Source: Porticoccaceae bacterium UBA4026 (GTDB lineage: Bacteria > Pseudomonadota > Gammaproteobacteria > Pseudomonadales > Porticoccaceae). Taken from it: a DNA stretch of 54,719 nucleotides. Below are positions 1-8,500 of the stretch, one piece after another (position 1 is the first letter of the stretch; the number at the start of each line of letters is the position of its first letter). Made by a program: the position numbers and the translations under genes. The stretch is from NCBI GenBank assembly GCA_002382445.1, contig DGAQ01000046.1:3661-58379 (forward strand), read 5' to 3'. Below the pieces are notes generated by a model. The model searched no databases. It worked only from the letters and a program-made list of their open reading frames with translations, and was not told the DNA's origin.

Positions 1-1014
1 AATGCTGACGAAGGCGATTCTGGTACTTTTGCTGATCGATTACTAATGGAAACCGATCCTTACCAGCTAATTGAAGGGATGACGATTGCCGGACTCGCGG
101 TTGGTGCGAATCAGGGTTATATCTACTTGCGCTCAGAATACCCTGTAGCTCATAAGATACTTAACAAGGCGATAGAGCGAGCTACTGAAGCTGGGTTTCT
201 TGGAAAAAATATTTGTAACTCAAACAGTGACTTCTTTTTAGAGGTTAGACTCGGCGCAGGGGCCTATATCTGCGGTGAAGAGACATCACTTTTGGAAAGT
301 TTAGAGGGAAAAAGGGGCATGGTGAGGGCGAAACCTCCATTGCCGGCCATTGAAGGATTATTTGGCAAGCCGACTGTTGTCAATAATGTTCTTACCCTTG
401 GTGCTGCGGCAAGCATTCTAGAACAAGGTTCTGAAACCTATAAAGACTTCGGTATGGGGCGTTCGCGAGGGACATTGGCGGTGCAGTTAGCCGGTAACGT
501 CAAACGCGGTGGAGTCATAGAGTTAGCATTTGGCGTAACATTACGCGAAGTTGTTGAAGATTTTGGCGGTGGTACTTATAGTGGGCGGCCAATTCGGGCT
601 ATTCAGATGGGTGGACCCTTGGGAGCATTTTTGCCTGCATCTCAATGGGATACGCCACTTGATTATGAAGCTTTTGCGGCTATTAAGGCAATGATCGGTC
701 ATGGCGGTATTGTGGTATTTGACGATACGGTTGATATGGCTGCCCAGGCTCGATTTGCGATGGAGTTTTGCGCTGTTGAGTCATGCGGAAAATGCACGCC
801 CTGTAGAATTGGTGCAACTCGCGGCGTAGAGGTTATTGATCGTATAGTTAATAACCAAGATCGTGATAATAATCTAATTTTGCTGACTGATCTCTGCGAC
901 ACGATGGAGCTCGGTTCTCTTTGTGCCATGGGCGGTATGACCCCGTTCCCAGTGCGCAGTGCCTTAACTTATTTTGCAGAAGACTTCAGTGGCGAAAGCC
1001 CTAGGGAGAATTAG
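1..1014 (+). CDS. fdsB: NAD-dependent formate dehydrogenase beta subunit (NuoF-like), 5' end missing
   Basis: This is the diaphorase-type subunit that carries FMN and a 4Fe-4S cluster and passes electrons from formate to NAD+. The frame is open from base 1, so the N-terminus lies outside the window; 337 residues are visible. The visible part reads as the NuoF/HoxF/FdsB family: a GADEG-like FMN-site remnant at the very start (ADEGDSGTF), the GAYICGEETSL motif, and near the C-terminus the 4Fe-4S motif ESCGKCTPCR at about 778-807 with a later fourth Cys (SLCAMGG). It ends one base before the fdsA start. The order B-A-C-D matches the fdsGBACD operons of other proteobacteria, so fdsG is expected just to the left. 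The family call is firm; the exact subunit name rests on the neighbours. Confidence 0.93.
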   Translation, partial: NADEGDSGTFADRLLMETDPYQLIEGMTIAGLAVGANQGYIYLRSEYPVAHKILNKAIERATEAGFLGKNICNSNSDFFLEVRLGAGAYICGEETSLLESLEGKRGMVRAKPPLPAIEGLFGKPTVVNNVLTLGAAASILEQGSETYKDFGMGRSRGTLAVQLAGNVKRGGVIELAFGVTLREVVEDFGGGTYSGRPIRAIQMGGPLGAFLPASQWDTPLDYEAFAAIKAMIGHGGIVVFDDTVDMAAQARFAMEFCAVESCGKCTPCRIGATRGVEVIDRIVNNQDRDNNLILLTDLCDTMELGSLCAMGGMTPFPVRSALTYFAEDFSGESPREN

Positions 1015-1015
1015 T

Positions 1016-3862
1016 ATGTTGGAATTTTACGAACCTCAGCCAGATTTTGGAACTCCGCAGAGTGATAGTGAAACGCTAGTCACGCTTACTATCGATGGCA
1101 TCTCAGTCACTGTGCCTGAGGGTACTTCTGTTATGCGGGCAGCGTCTGAGGGTGGAGTAAAGATCCCACGTTTATGTGCGACCGACTCGCTAAAGTCATT
1201 TGGTTCTTGTCGTATTTGTTTGGTCGAAATTGAAGGTCGTCGTGGGTTTCCGGCTTCTTGCACGACTACTGTGACAGAGGGCATGGAGGTGCGAACCCAA
1301 TCCTCAGAGATTGGTAAATTGCGCCGTAATGTCATGGAATTATATATTTCTGACCATCCGTTAGATTGCCTAACTTGTCCGACTAATGGTGATTGTGAAT
1401 TACAGGATACTGCCGGAGAAGTTGGCCTACGCGCGGTCCGTTATGGTTTTGAGGGCGAAAACCATTTGGTCGCAGAAAAAGATGAATCTAACCCTTACTT
1501 TACCTTTGATCCGTCAAAATGCATTCTGTGCTCTCGATGTGTACGCGCCTGTGAAGAGGTTCAGGGAACTTTTGCTTTAACAATTGATGGCCGTGGTTTT
1601 GACTCTAAAGTCAGCGCAGGTCAGGCAGAATCATTCATGGAATCTGAGTGCGTATCCTGTGGTGCCTGTGTTGATGCTTGCCCAACGGCTACATTGACTG
1701 AAAAGAGTATTATTGAGCTCGGCAAGCCAGAGCATTCCGTGGTGACTACCTGTGCTTATTGCGGTGTTGGCTGTTCATTTAAAGCCGAAATGAAGGGCAA
1801 TGAAGTTGTGCGTATGACACCCTATAAAGATGGGAAAGCTAACGAAGGCCATGCCTGCGTTAAGGGTCGTTTTGCCTTCGGCTATACTACTCACAAAGAC
1901 CGTATTACTAAGCCAATGATTCGAGAAAGTATTGATGATCCATGGCGTGAAGTTTCTTGGGACGAAGCGGTAAGCTATACAGCCGAGCGTTTTAAAGCTA
2001 TTCAGGCCAAGTATGGACGTATCAGTATTGGGGCAATATCCTCTTCTCGCTGTACTAATGAAGAGGTTTATTTAGTACAAAAAATGGTACGCACCGGTTT
2101 TGGTAATAACAACATTGATACCTGTGCTCGAGTATGTCACTCGCCCACTGGTTTTGGACTTAAAACTACGCTGGGTGAGTCTGCGGGCACCCAAACATTT
2201 GCTTCGGTTGAGAAAGCTGACGTTGTGATTGTAATGGGCGCTAATCCGACTGAAGCACACCCAGTCTTTGCTTCGCGATTAAAGAGGAGGCTTAGAGAGG
2301 GCGCCAAGCTAATCGTTATTGATCCGCGGCAGATTGAACTGGTTAGATCGCCTCACATCGTGGCAGACTATCATTTACCCGTTCGTCCTGGCACTAACGT
2401 GACCGTGCTAAATGCCTTAGCGCATGTCATCGTCAATGAAGGGCTACAGGCCCATGACTATATTGCGGAGCGATGTGAAACCGCAGATTTTGAGAAATGG
2501 GTCCAATTTATTGCTGATGAGCGCCACTCTCCTGAACACACCGAGCAGTTTAGCGGCGTGCCAGCGGCAGACTTGCGCGCTGCGGCTCGTTTGTATGCAA
2601 CCGGAGGCAATGGGGCGATTTTCTATGGTCTTGGCGTAACTGAACATAGTCAAGGATCTACTGCGGTGATGGGGATTGCTAATTTGGCAATGTTGACGGG
2701 CAATCTTGGTCGAGACGGCGTAGGTGTTAACCCACTTCGTGGTCAAAATAATGTTCAGGGTTCCTGTGACATGGGCTCATTCCCACATGAATTACCCGGC
2801 TACAGGCATGTCTCAAATGTCGCTACCCGCCAGCTTTTTGAGCGAGAATGGGGTGTGACTCTTGACTCCGAGCCGGGCTTGCGAATTCCCAATATGTTCG
2901 ACGCTGCGATTGACGGTGATTTCAAAGGGCTTTATTGTCAGGGCGAAGATATTGCTCAGTCTGATCCTAATACGCACCACGTTGAGGCGGCGCTGAAGGC
3001 CATTGAATGTTTGGTAGTACAGGATATCTTTCTCAATGAAACGGCTAAGTTTGCCCATGTGTTTTTACCAGGAGCCACGTTTCTAGAGAAGGACGGTACC
3101 TTTACCAATGCTGAGCGACGTATTTCTCGGGTTCGTAAAACCATGCCGCCGCTCAGCGGGAAAGCCGATTGGGAAGGCACTATGGCGCTAGCGAATGCTT
3201 TGGGCTGTAATATGCACTATAACCATCCGTCGGAAATCATGGATGAGATTGCTAAACTAACGCCAACGTTTAGTGGAGTTTCGTATAAGAAACTTGATGA
3301 ATTGGGTAGTATCCAATGGCCCTGTAATGACCATACGCCGGCAGGCACGCCTATTATGCATGTCGACGAATTTGTCAGGGGCAAAGGCTTTTTTGCCATC
3401 ACTGAATATGTGCCGACTGAGGAGCGCGCGAACCGAAAGTTCCCATTACTACTCACTACCGGTCGAATATTGTCACAATATAATGTGGGCGCGCAAACTA
3501 GGCGTACTAGTAATAGCCAATGGCATGCCGAAGATACACTAGAAATCCATCCTCATGACGCTGAAGAGCGAGGAATTAATCATGGTGATTGGGTCGGCAT
3601 TCAAAGCAGGGTAGGGCAGACAGTGCTGCATGCTGACGTGACTAGTCGCGTAAAACCGGGCGTTGTCTACACCACCTTTCACCATCCAGTATCGGGTGCC
3701 AATGTGATAACCACTGACAATAGTGACTGGGCAACTAATTGCCCAGAGTATAAAGTCACTGCGGTTCAAATCAGTAAGGTGACGGCGCCCTCTAGTTGGC
3801 AAGCCAGACAAAAAAGCTTTGATACTCAACAGCTACAGTTACTAGAGAAAGCCAGGCATTAA
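1016..3862 (+). CDS. fdsA: NAD-dependent formate dehydrogenase alpha (molybdenum catalytic) subunit
   Basis: Cytoplasmic catalytic subunit that oxidises formate to CO2 at a bis-MGD molybdenum centre. It has 948 residues from the ATG at 1016, which has a GGGAGA Shine-Dalgarno; an in-frame ATG at 974 lies inside fdsB and is less likely. Domains in order: NuoG-like 2Fe-2S domain (C54, C65, C68, C82), His-ligated 4Fe-4S (H114, C118, C121, C127), two ferredoxin-type clusters (CILCSRCVRAC and CVSCGACVDACP, about 168-222), the 4Fe-4S of the molybdopterin domain (CAYCGVGC, about 246), then the molybdopterin oxidoreductase and dinucleotide-binding domains. The Mo ligand is Cys in ARVCHSPTGFG, where selenocysteine enzymes have U. 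The stop overlaps the fdhD start (TAATG), which suggests translational coupling. High confidence. Confidence 0.96.
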   Translation: MLEFYEPQPDFGTPQSDSETLVTLTIDGISVTVPEGTSVMRAASEGGVKIPRLCATDSLKSFGSCRICLVEIEGRRGFPASCTTTVTEGMEVRTQSSEIGKLRRNVMELYISDHPLDCLTCPTNGDCELQDTAGEVGLRAVRYGFEGENHLVAEKDESNPYFTFDPSKCILCSRCVRACEEVQGTFALTIDGRGFDSKVSAGQAESFMESECVSCGACVDACPTATLTEKSIIELGKPEHSVVTTCAYCGVGCSFKAEMKGNEVVRMTPYKDGKANEGHACVKGRFAFGYTTHKDRITKPMIRESIDDPWREVSWDEAVSYTAERFKAIQAKYGRISIGAISSSRCTNEEVYLVQKMVRTGFGNNNIDTCARVCHSPTGFGLKTTLGESAGTQTFASVEKADVVIVMGANPTEAHPVFASRLKRRLREGAKLIVIDPRQIELVRSPHIVADYHLPVRPGTNVTVLNALAHVIVNEGLQAHDYIAERCETADFEKWVQFIADERHSPEHTEQFSGVPAADLRAAARLYATGGNGAIFYGLGVTEHSQGSTAVMGIANLAMLTGNLGRDGVGVNPLRGQNNVQGSCDMGSFPHELPGYRHVSNVATRQLFEREWGVTLDSEPGLRIPNMFDAAIDGDFKGLYCQGEDIAQSDPNTHHVEAALKAIECLVVQDIFLNETAKFAHVFLPGATFLEKDGTFTNAERRISRVRKTMPPLSGKADWEGTMALANALGCNMHYNHPSEIMDEIAKLTPTFSGVSYKKLDELGSIQWPCNDHTPAGTPIMHVDEFVRGKGFFAITEYVPTEERANRKFPLLLTTGRILSQYNVGAQTRRTSNSQWHAEDTLEIHPHDAEERGINHGDWVGIQSRVGQTVLHADVTSRVKPGVVYTTFHHPVSGANVITTDNSDWATNCPEYKVTAVQISKVTAPSSWQARQKSFDTQQLQLLEKARH

Positions 3863-4674
3863 TGACTACGTCAATCCATCCAGATAGTCGTGTCAAAAGG
3901 CAGATATGGCTGGACGGAGAGACATCCTCAGGTGACGACCAGGTCGCCACTGAGACTGCTGTGGCGCTGGTGTACAACGGTGTTTCCCATGTGGTGATGA
4001 TGGTCACACCCGCCGATTTGGAAGATTTTGCTGTTGGTTTTAGTTTAAGTGAGGGCATTCTGTCCAGTGCTAGGCAACTATTAGATGTTGAAGAAAAGTG
4101 GACAGAAATAGGCGTTGAGCTTGAGTTGACGATTGCGGCTGAAGCTTTTGTTGGGCTAAAAACGCGCCGTCGTAACCTTACTGGCCGAACTGGATGTGGG
4201 TTGTGCGGAGCAGAATCACTAGAACAAGCGGTTCCCAAGCCAGCGCTTATTACCAATGACTTGGAGATTACTCATCAAGCGATACAGCGCGCCATCGCTG
4301 AACTTGCTGGGTTACAGTCTTTGCAGAAAAAAACTGGTGCGGTTCATGGTGCCGCCTGGTGCCGTCTAGACGGCAGCATTGCTATGGTGCGCGAAGATGT
4401 GGGTCGGCATAATGCTTTAGACAAACTTCTGGGCGCTATGGCGCGAAATAGTGTTGACCCTGATGGTTTCGTGCTGGTAACGAGTCGAGCGAGTTATGAG
4501 ATGGTCTCTAAAGCGGCCAGCGCCAATATTTGTTTACTGGCTGCAGTTTCAGCGCCGACATCCCTTGCCATTAATCTGGCGAAGGAGTGCGGTCTTAGTT
4601 TGGTTGGCTTTTCTCGGCCAGGCAGGCATGTTATTTATTCAAACGAGCAAAGGATAGTAGGTGAATCGCAATGA
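3862..4674 (+). CDS. fdhD: Formate dehydrogenase accessory sulfurtransferase FdhD/FdsC
   Basis: FdhD family proteins pass sulfur from a cysteine desulfurase to the molybdenum cofactor and bind bis-MGD; the enzyme is inactive without them. The protein has 270 residues, a normal family length. The conserved pair of cysteines is in GCGLCGAES (about 112-118), on the mobile loop typical of the family, followed by TGAVHGAAW and the VREDVGRHNALDKL motif. The start overlaps the fdsA stop by one base and the end overlaps fdsD by four (ATGA), so this gene is part of one tightly coupled fds unit. In fds operons this position is called fdsC, which is homologous to FdhD. Confidence 0.95.
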   Translation: MTTSIHPDSRVKRQIWLDGETSSGDDQVATETAVALVYNGVSHVVMMVTPADLEDFAVGFSLSEGILSSARQLLDVEEKWTEIGVELELTIAAEAFVGLKTRRRNLTGRTGCGLCGAESLEQAVPKPALITNDLEITHQAIQRAIAELAGLQSLQKKTGAVHGAAWCRLDGSIAMVREDVGRHNALDKLLGAMARNSVDPDGFVLVTSRASYEMVSKAASANICLLAAVSAPTSLAINLAKECGLSLVGFSRPGRHVIYSNEQRIVGESQ

Positions 4675-4907
4675 GTGCCTCAAAAATCGAACGATTGGTC
4701 AAAATGGTCAATCAAATTTCACTCAACATGAGCTCGAACGGACCTGCAGATTTTGTTGCTATGCAAGTGTCAGAGCATTTGGAAAAGTTCTGGTCTCCAC
4801 CGATGAAAAATTTAATCAGTGAGCATATAGCTGACCAAAATATCGGACTCTCGCCGATTTCGCTTAAAGCGGTGATTGAACTTGCGGCTATCCAAAAAGC
4901 TAAATAA
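4671..4907 (+). CDS. fdsD: Formate dehydrogenase delta subunit
   Basis: Small 78-residue protein of the FdsD family, found with NAD-dependent molybdenum formate dehydrogenases and needed for assembly or stability of the complex. Visible family features are the N-terminal KIERLVKMVNQI helix, a central stretch around VSEHLEKFWSPPMKNLI, and a C-terminal segment GLSPISLKAVIELA. The start ATG shares four bases with the fdhD stop. It is the last gene of the operon; a convergent sulfatase gene follows after 44 bases. Assignment rests on these motifs plus position. Confidence 0.88.
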   Translation: MSASKIERLVKMVNQISLNMSSNGPADFVAMQVSEHLEKFWSPPMKNLISEHIADQNIGLSPISLKAVIELAAIQKAK

Positions 4908-4934
4908 TACCCCTAGTCAAGACGCCAACATCGA

Positions 4935-4950
4935 CTGACTAATAGGTCAG
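4935..4950. terminator. Small stem-loop between convergent fdsD and sulfatase genes
   Basis: CTGAC (4935-4939) pairs with GTCAG (4946-4950) around a six-base loop. It lies in the 44-base gap between convergent genes, where a bidirectional terminator would sit, but there is no T-run on either side, so intrinsic termination is doubtful. Confidence 0.22.
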
Positions 4951-4951
4951 A

Positions 4952-6445
4952 TCACTCACTAAACTGACGGTCTAAAATTGATGGTTTGACTGGCATCGAT
5001 TGTTGGAATTCGTTTGCATATTGGATAATTTCTGTGCTGATGCTGGGATCTTTTTCGGATATGTCTGTTGTTTCTCCGATGTCAGTTACTAGATCGATCA
5101 GCATCGGTGGATTGTGTACTTTCCTTTCAGGCGGCAAACCATAGGCGCCTTGAGTTATATAATGTATTTTGTGATCTTTTAGACGAAAAGCGCGCAATTC
5201 TGAGCCATTGTAAAAGGGTACAAATGAGCGTGGGCTTGCTTTCTGGTGTTTTAGTGTGCCGCTAAGATCAAAGCTGTCAGATGCCGTTTCAGACTTCTCA
5301 AATCCAGCGAGTTGAGAAAAGGTAGCGTAGAGATCTGTTTGCATCCCTAGATCCTTAATGACGCCCTGTTCAATTCCCGGTCCGCTAAAGAGTGTCATTA
5401 CCCGCATGCCGCCTTCAAAGGTTGTTGCCTTGCCATTTCTAAGCGGTTTGGCTGATCCAGCATGATCTCCAAAGATGAGCCAAGGTCCATTGTCGCTGGT
5501 AAAGACGAGATAGGTGTTCTTGTCGATCGCCAACGCCTTCACTGCAGTGAGAATTTGCCCCACACTCCAGTCGATCTCTTCAATAACGTCACCATATATA
5601 CCTTTTTGACTCTTGCCCGAAAATTCAGGGGAACTGAATAGTGGCACGTGGGGCATACTATGAGAAAGGTAGAGAAAGAACGGCTTTTTAGCTTTAACAG
5701 ATTCATGCATAAACCGGATTGACTCGCGGGTGTATCGCTGGGTGATTAAGTTTTGATTTGCCGGCCGCTCCAGTTCGATGTCATTGAATGAGCCATCGAG
5801 TTGTCGTTGGCTGTAGATAAGCGGGACCTGCCAATCATTGATATCAGGGTTGAATATTTGTTTTTGTACTCTGGGGTAAACTTGCCTATATTTTTCAGCA
5901 GCGTCCTGGGGAGGCGTAAAAATATTACTTAAATTGATGCCATCCACTTCCCAGTCCATGTCATTGGAGTAGGGGATTCCAAGCCATTCGTCAAAGCCAT
6001 GTCTAGTGGGATAATAGGCTTTAGCGTCGCCTAGATGCCATTTTCCAAACATTCCGGTTGCGTACCGATGATCTTGAAAGACCTCAGCGATGGTCTTCTC
6101 GCTATGAGGCAGACCTTTTTTGCTGCCGGGGAAAAATACGGCCATATTGTCTCCATATAGGCCTGTACGCACGGGTAGTTTCCCTGTTAAGAGCGCGCCT
6201 CGGCTTGGTGTACAAACGGATGCGCTAGCATAAAAGTTGGTCCATGCCTGGCCAGTCTCTACCAGTAAATCAATTGAAGGGGTCTTGATCAGCGGGTCGC
6301 CATAGGGCCCTGCATCTGCGTAGCCCATGTCGTCGGTATAGATGATAATAAAGTTTGGTTGGACAGTTTCGTTAGTCTTCTGCTCGCCTTGAGCGAAGCT
6401 GCTGATTACTATCAGTACGATGGAAATAATTTTCTTGAGATGCAT
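4952..6445 (-). CDS. Exported type I sulfatase (arylsulfatase A-like)
   Basis: Hydrolyses sulfate esters, probably outside the cytoplasm. The 497-residue protein starts with a signal peptide (about residues 1-20: Lys-rich start, hydrophobic ISIVLIVISSFA, then QGEQ). The sulfatase signature CTPSR is at 78-82 within SVCTPSRGALLTGKLP, so C78 is the residue converted to formylglycine; the Asp pair in YTDDMGYAD (about 36-44) is the usual metal site, and GKWHLGDAK and FTSDNGPW are further family blocks. Substrate cannot be told; marine relatives often act on sulfated polysaccharides or steroid or lipid sulfates. No formylglycine-generating enzyme or anaerobic sulfatase-maturating enzyme is in the window. 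It is on the opposite strand to the genes on both sides. Confidence 0.93.
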   Translation of the reverse strand: MHLKKIISIVLIVISSFAQGEQKTNETVQPNFIIIYTDDMGYADAGPYGDPLIKTPSIDLLVETGQAWTNFYASASVCTPSRGALLTGKLPVRTGLYGDNMAVFFPGSKKGLPHSEKTIAEVFQDHRYATGMFGKWHLGDAKAYYPTRHGFDEWLGIPYSNDMDWEVDGINLSNIFTPPQDAAEKYRQVYPRVQKQIFNPDINDWQVPLIYSQRQLDGSFNDIELERPANQNLITQRYTRESIRFMHESVKAKKPFFLYLSHSMPHVPLFSSPEFSGKSQKGIYGDVIEEIDWSVGQILTAVKALAIDKNTYLVFTSDNGPWLIFGDHAGSAKPLRNGKATTFEGGMRVMTLFSGPGIEQGVIKDLGMQTDLYATFSQLAGFEKSETASDSFDLSGTLKHQKASPRSFVPFYNGSELRAFRLKDHKIHYITQGAYGLPPERKVHNPPMLIDLVTDIGETTDISEKDPSISTEIIQYANEFQQSMPVKPSILDRQFSE

Positions 6446-6630
6446 GCTTGACTGGCCTTCTACAGATTATGGATGGAACTATAATGGCCAAAAGCTTATC
6501 ATTCAGGTAGCAGTAGTGCCAGATGAAATCGGGCTTGAAGGATTAATTCATATGCCCTTCAGCAAAATTTTGAGATACTGTTGTCCAGACTGACAGCTAA
6601 CGTTTAATTTTTGATTTAAAGGTACTAACA

Positions 6631-7125
6631 ATGGCTAAAATGACGCATCTAAATAGCCTAGGTGAAGCGCATATGGTTGATATCTCGGCTAAGGAAGATA
6701 CGGATCGAAGCGCTCTCGCCGAAGCACGAGTAGAACTGACTGATGCTATTGTAGCCGCGGTCCAGGAAGCTCATTTACCCAAAGGTGATTTGTTCGCCAC
6801 CGTGCGTATTGCTGGAATTCAAGCCGCTAAAAAATGCAGTGATTTGATTCCCTTATGTCATCCACTGCCGTTAAGTAAAATTACCATCGATATTCGATTG
6901 GAGGGTAATCTTTTGATCATTAGGGCCCTGTGTAAAACGACGGGTAAGACCGGGGTTGAGATGGAAGCGTTGACCGCCGCTTCAGTCGCCGCGCTGACGG
7001 TCTATGATATGTGCAAAGGCATTGATAAAGGTATGGTCATTCGAGAGACTAGATTGTTAGAAAAATCTGGCGGTAAATCTGGAATTTGGCAAGCAGGCGA
7101 TACAGGGGCTTCCATCGGTGATTGA
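6631..7125 (+). CDS. moaC: Cyclic pyranopterin monophosphate synthase MoaC
   Basis: With MoaA, it converts GTP to cyclic pyranopterin monophosphate, the first step of molybdenum cofactor synthesis. It has 164 residues, the usual length. Family motifs are visible: the N-terminal THLNSLGEAHMVDIS, the AGIQAAKKCSDLIPLCHPLPL block (about 64-84) and KTGVEMEALTAASVAALTVYDMCKG. The start ATG has an upstream AAAGG. It opens a run of forward Moco genes and its last bases overlap the GTG start of moaD. The 185 bases upstream were read for the conserved moaA-leader (Moco) RNA and I could not recognise it. Confidence 0.96.
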   Translation: MAKMTHLNSLGEAHMVDISAKEDTDRSALAEARVELTDAIVAAVQEAHLPKGDLFATVRIAGIQAAKKCSDLIPLCHPLPLSKITIDIRLEGNLLIIRALCKTTGKTGVEMEALTAASVAALTVYDMCKGIDKGMVIRETRLLEKSGGKSGIWQAGDTGASIGD

Positions 7126-7369
7126 TCTTTTATTTTTTGGACGTCTAGGCGATCTTGCCGCTGAAGTAGATCGTTCTGTTACCTGTGTTGATGGTCGTGC
7201 AACGCCATTAGCCATTCGTGAGTGGCTAGCTACAGAGCATCAGAGCCTAGCGAAAGAGTTATCTGAACCTCAGGTCTTGGTGTCCGTGAATAAGATGATT
7301 GTGAAATGGGATCAACCACTTTTCGATGGTGATGAGTTAGCATTTTTGCCACCGGTCACTGGGGGTTAA
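7118..7369 (+). CDS. moaD: Molybdopterin synthase sulfur carrier subunit MoaD
   Basis: Ubiquitin-like sulfur carrier that donates the dithiolene sulfurs as a C-terminal thiocarboxylate. It has 83 residues and ends in the required Gly-Gly (LPPVTGG). The start is GTG at 7118, overlapping the end of moaC by eight bases. The hydrophobic patch LFDGDELAFLPPV before the GG tail is typical of MoaD. It would be adenylated by MoeB (9783-10532) and pairs with MoaE, encoded five bases downstream. Confidence 0.93.
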   Translation: MIDLLFFGRLGDLAAEVDRSVTCVDGRATPLAIREWLATEHQSLAKELSEPQVLVSVNKMIVKWDQPLFDGDELAFLPPVTGG

Positions 7370-7374
7370 CTGCT

Positions 7375-7866
7375 TTGACTGATCTGGTCTGCGTACAAAC
7401 TGATGATTTTGATTTAGCTGGCGAGTATCGGCGGTTACGCGATCTCAGTTCTCGAGTGGGTGCAGTAGTAACCTTTTGCGGATTAGTCCGAGATTTCGAA
7501 TCTAGTTCATCAGAAATTGATCCAGATGCGCCTATCAATAACCTGACTCTTCAGCACTACCCTGGAATGACAGAAGCATTACTTGCCGAGATTATTGAGC
7601 AAGCAAAAACCCGTTGGTCACTGTACGGAGTGACTGTTATTCATCGAATTGGCACTCTGGCGCCTAATGATCAGATAGTCTTTGTCGGTGTGGCAACAGA
7701 GCATCGTAAACAAGCTTTTGATGCCGCCCAGTTTTTGATGGACTATCTGAAAACTCAGGCGACACTCTGGAAAAAGGTAACAGCTAAAGGTAAAGAGCAG
7801 TGGTTAGATGCTAAAGGCTCTGATGATGATGCCGCGGCAGAGTGGGGCGAATCTAGGAATGATTAA
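7375..7866 (+). CDS. moaE: Molybdopterin synthase catalytic subunit MoaE
   Basis: Large subunit of molybdopterin synthase, which turns cyclic pyranopterin monophosphate into molybdopterin using sulfur from MoaD. It has 163 residues. The start is TTG at 7375; no ATG or GTG is available before the conserved region, and a G-rich stretch (GGGGG at about 7360) lies upstream. Family blocks: GAVVTFCGLVRDF, LTLQHYPGMTEA, VIHRIGTLAPNDQIVFVGVATEHRKQAF, and the Lys-containing LKTQATLWKKV near the active site. The acidic C-terminal tail (GSDDDAAAEWGE) is a little longer than usual. Its stop overlaps the mobA start. Confidence 0.95.
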   Translation: MTDLVCVQTDDFDLAGEYRRLRDLSSRVGAVVTFCGLVRDFESSSSEIDPDAPINNLTLQHYPGMTEALLAEIIEQAKTRWSLYGVTVIHRIGTLAPNDQIVFVGVATEHRKQAFDAAQFLMDYLKTQATLWKKVTAKGKEQWLDAKGSDDDAAAEWGESRND

Positions 7867-8455
7867 TGTCGACGCTGTCATTCTTGCAGCGGGTCGATCC
7901 AGTCGTATGGGGGTTGCTAGCAAAGCACTGCTGCCCTTAAATGATTTACCTCTGTTAGATCATGTCATTAAACGACTAGCGCCACAGGTTGATTCTTTGA
8001 TTGTTAGCGGGGATCAAATATTATTGGACAACCTTGATTATCCGGTGATTGAAGACGTCACGGCCAAGTTCTCAGGTCCCTTAGCGGGGCTGTATAGTGC
8101 GTTAGTCTCTTCCCATCTATCGGATGCTGAATATCTTATGGTTGTCCCCTGTGACGGTCCCCTGGCCCCTGAGACTTTGGTTGCCGCATTATATCGAGTG
8201 ATTAGAGCTGCTGATGCCGATGTGGCTTGTGTGCGCTACGATGGCGTTGTTCAGGGTACTTTCTCTCTATGGCACAAGCGGCAAGTTGATAGAATCAAGA
8301 ATGCACTTTTAGTTGAAAAATACGGCGGTTTTAAGCCTTTAATGCGAGCGCTCGATACAGTTTATCTAGATTGGCCAGAGCAATCTGTTAATCCATTTTT
8401 TAACATTAACACGCCTGATGACCTTAAAAAAGCTGAGAAGTTACTCTATGTTTAG
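7859..8455 (+). CDS. mobA: Molybdenum cofactor guanylyltransferase MobA
   Basis: Adds GMP to molybdopterin to make the MGD forms used by DMSO-reductase-family enzymes such as the formate dehydrogenase at 1-4907. The ATG at 7859 gives 198 residues beginning just before the nucleotide-binding motif LAAGRSSRMG (residues 8-17), which fits the family; a longer frame from 7808 lies inside moaE. Other signs: VIEDVTAKFSGPLAGLYSAL and the VVPCDGP metal-binding motif, and the C-terminal NINTPDDLKKAE. The start overlaps moaE by eight bases. A MocA-type cytidylyltransferase is a paralogous alternative, but the bis-MGD enzyme nearby favours MobA. Confidence 0.9.
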   Translation: MINVDAVILAAGRSSRMGVASKALLPLNDLPLLDHVIKRLAPQVDSLIVSGDQILLDNLDYPVIEDVTAKFSGPLAGLYSALVSSHLSDAEYLMVVPCDGPLAPETLVAALYRVIRAADADVACVRYDGVVQGTFSLWHKRQVDRIKNALLVEKYGGFKPLMRALDTVYLDWPEQSVNPFFNINTPDDLKKAEKLLYV

Positions 8456-8500
8456 GCCGGTTATGGTGAAGATTACAAGGAGTAGGGAAGTCTTGGCCCC

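Noticed and set aside
974..1015. Longer start for fdsA inside fdsB
   Set aside because: The ATG at 1016 has a good ribosome site and gives the family N-terminus; the added 14 residues match nothing.
6446..6630. Possible Moco (moaA-leader) riboswitch before moaC
   Set aside because: I looked for the conserved paired core and could not find it; a covariance search would be decisive.
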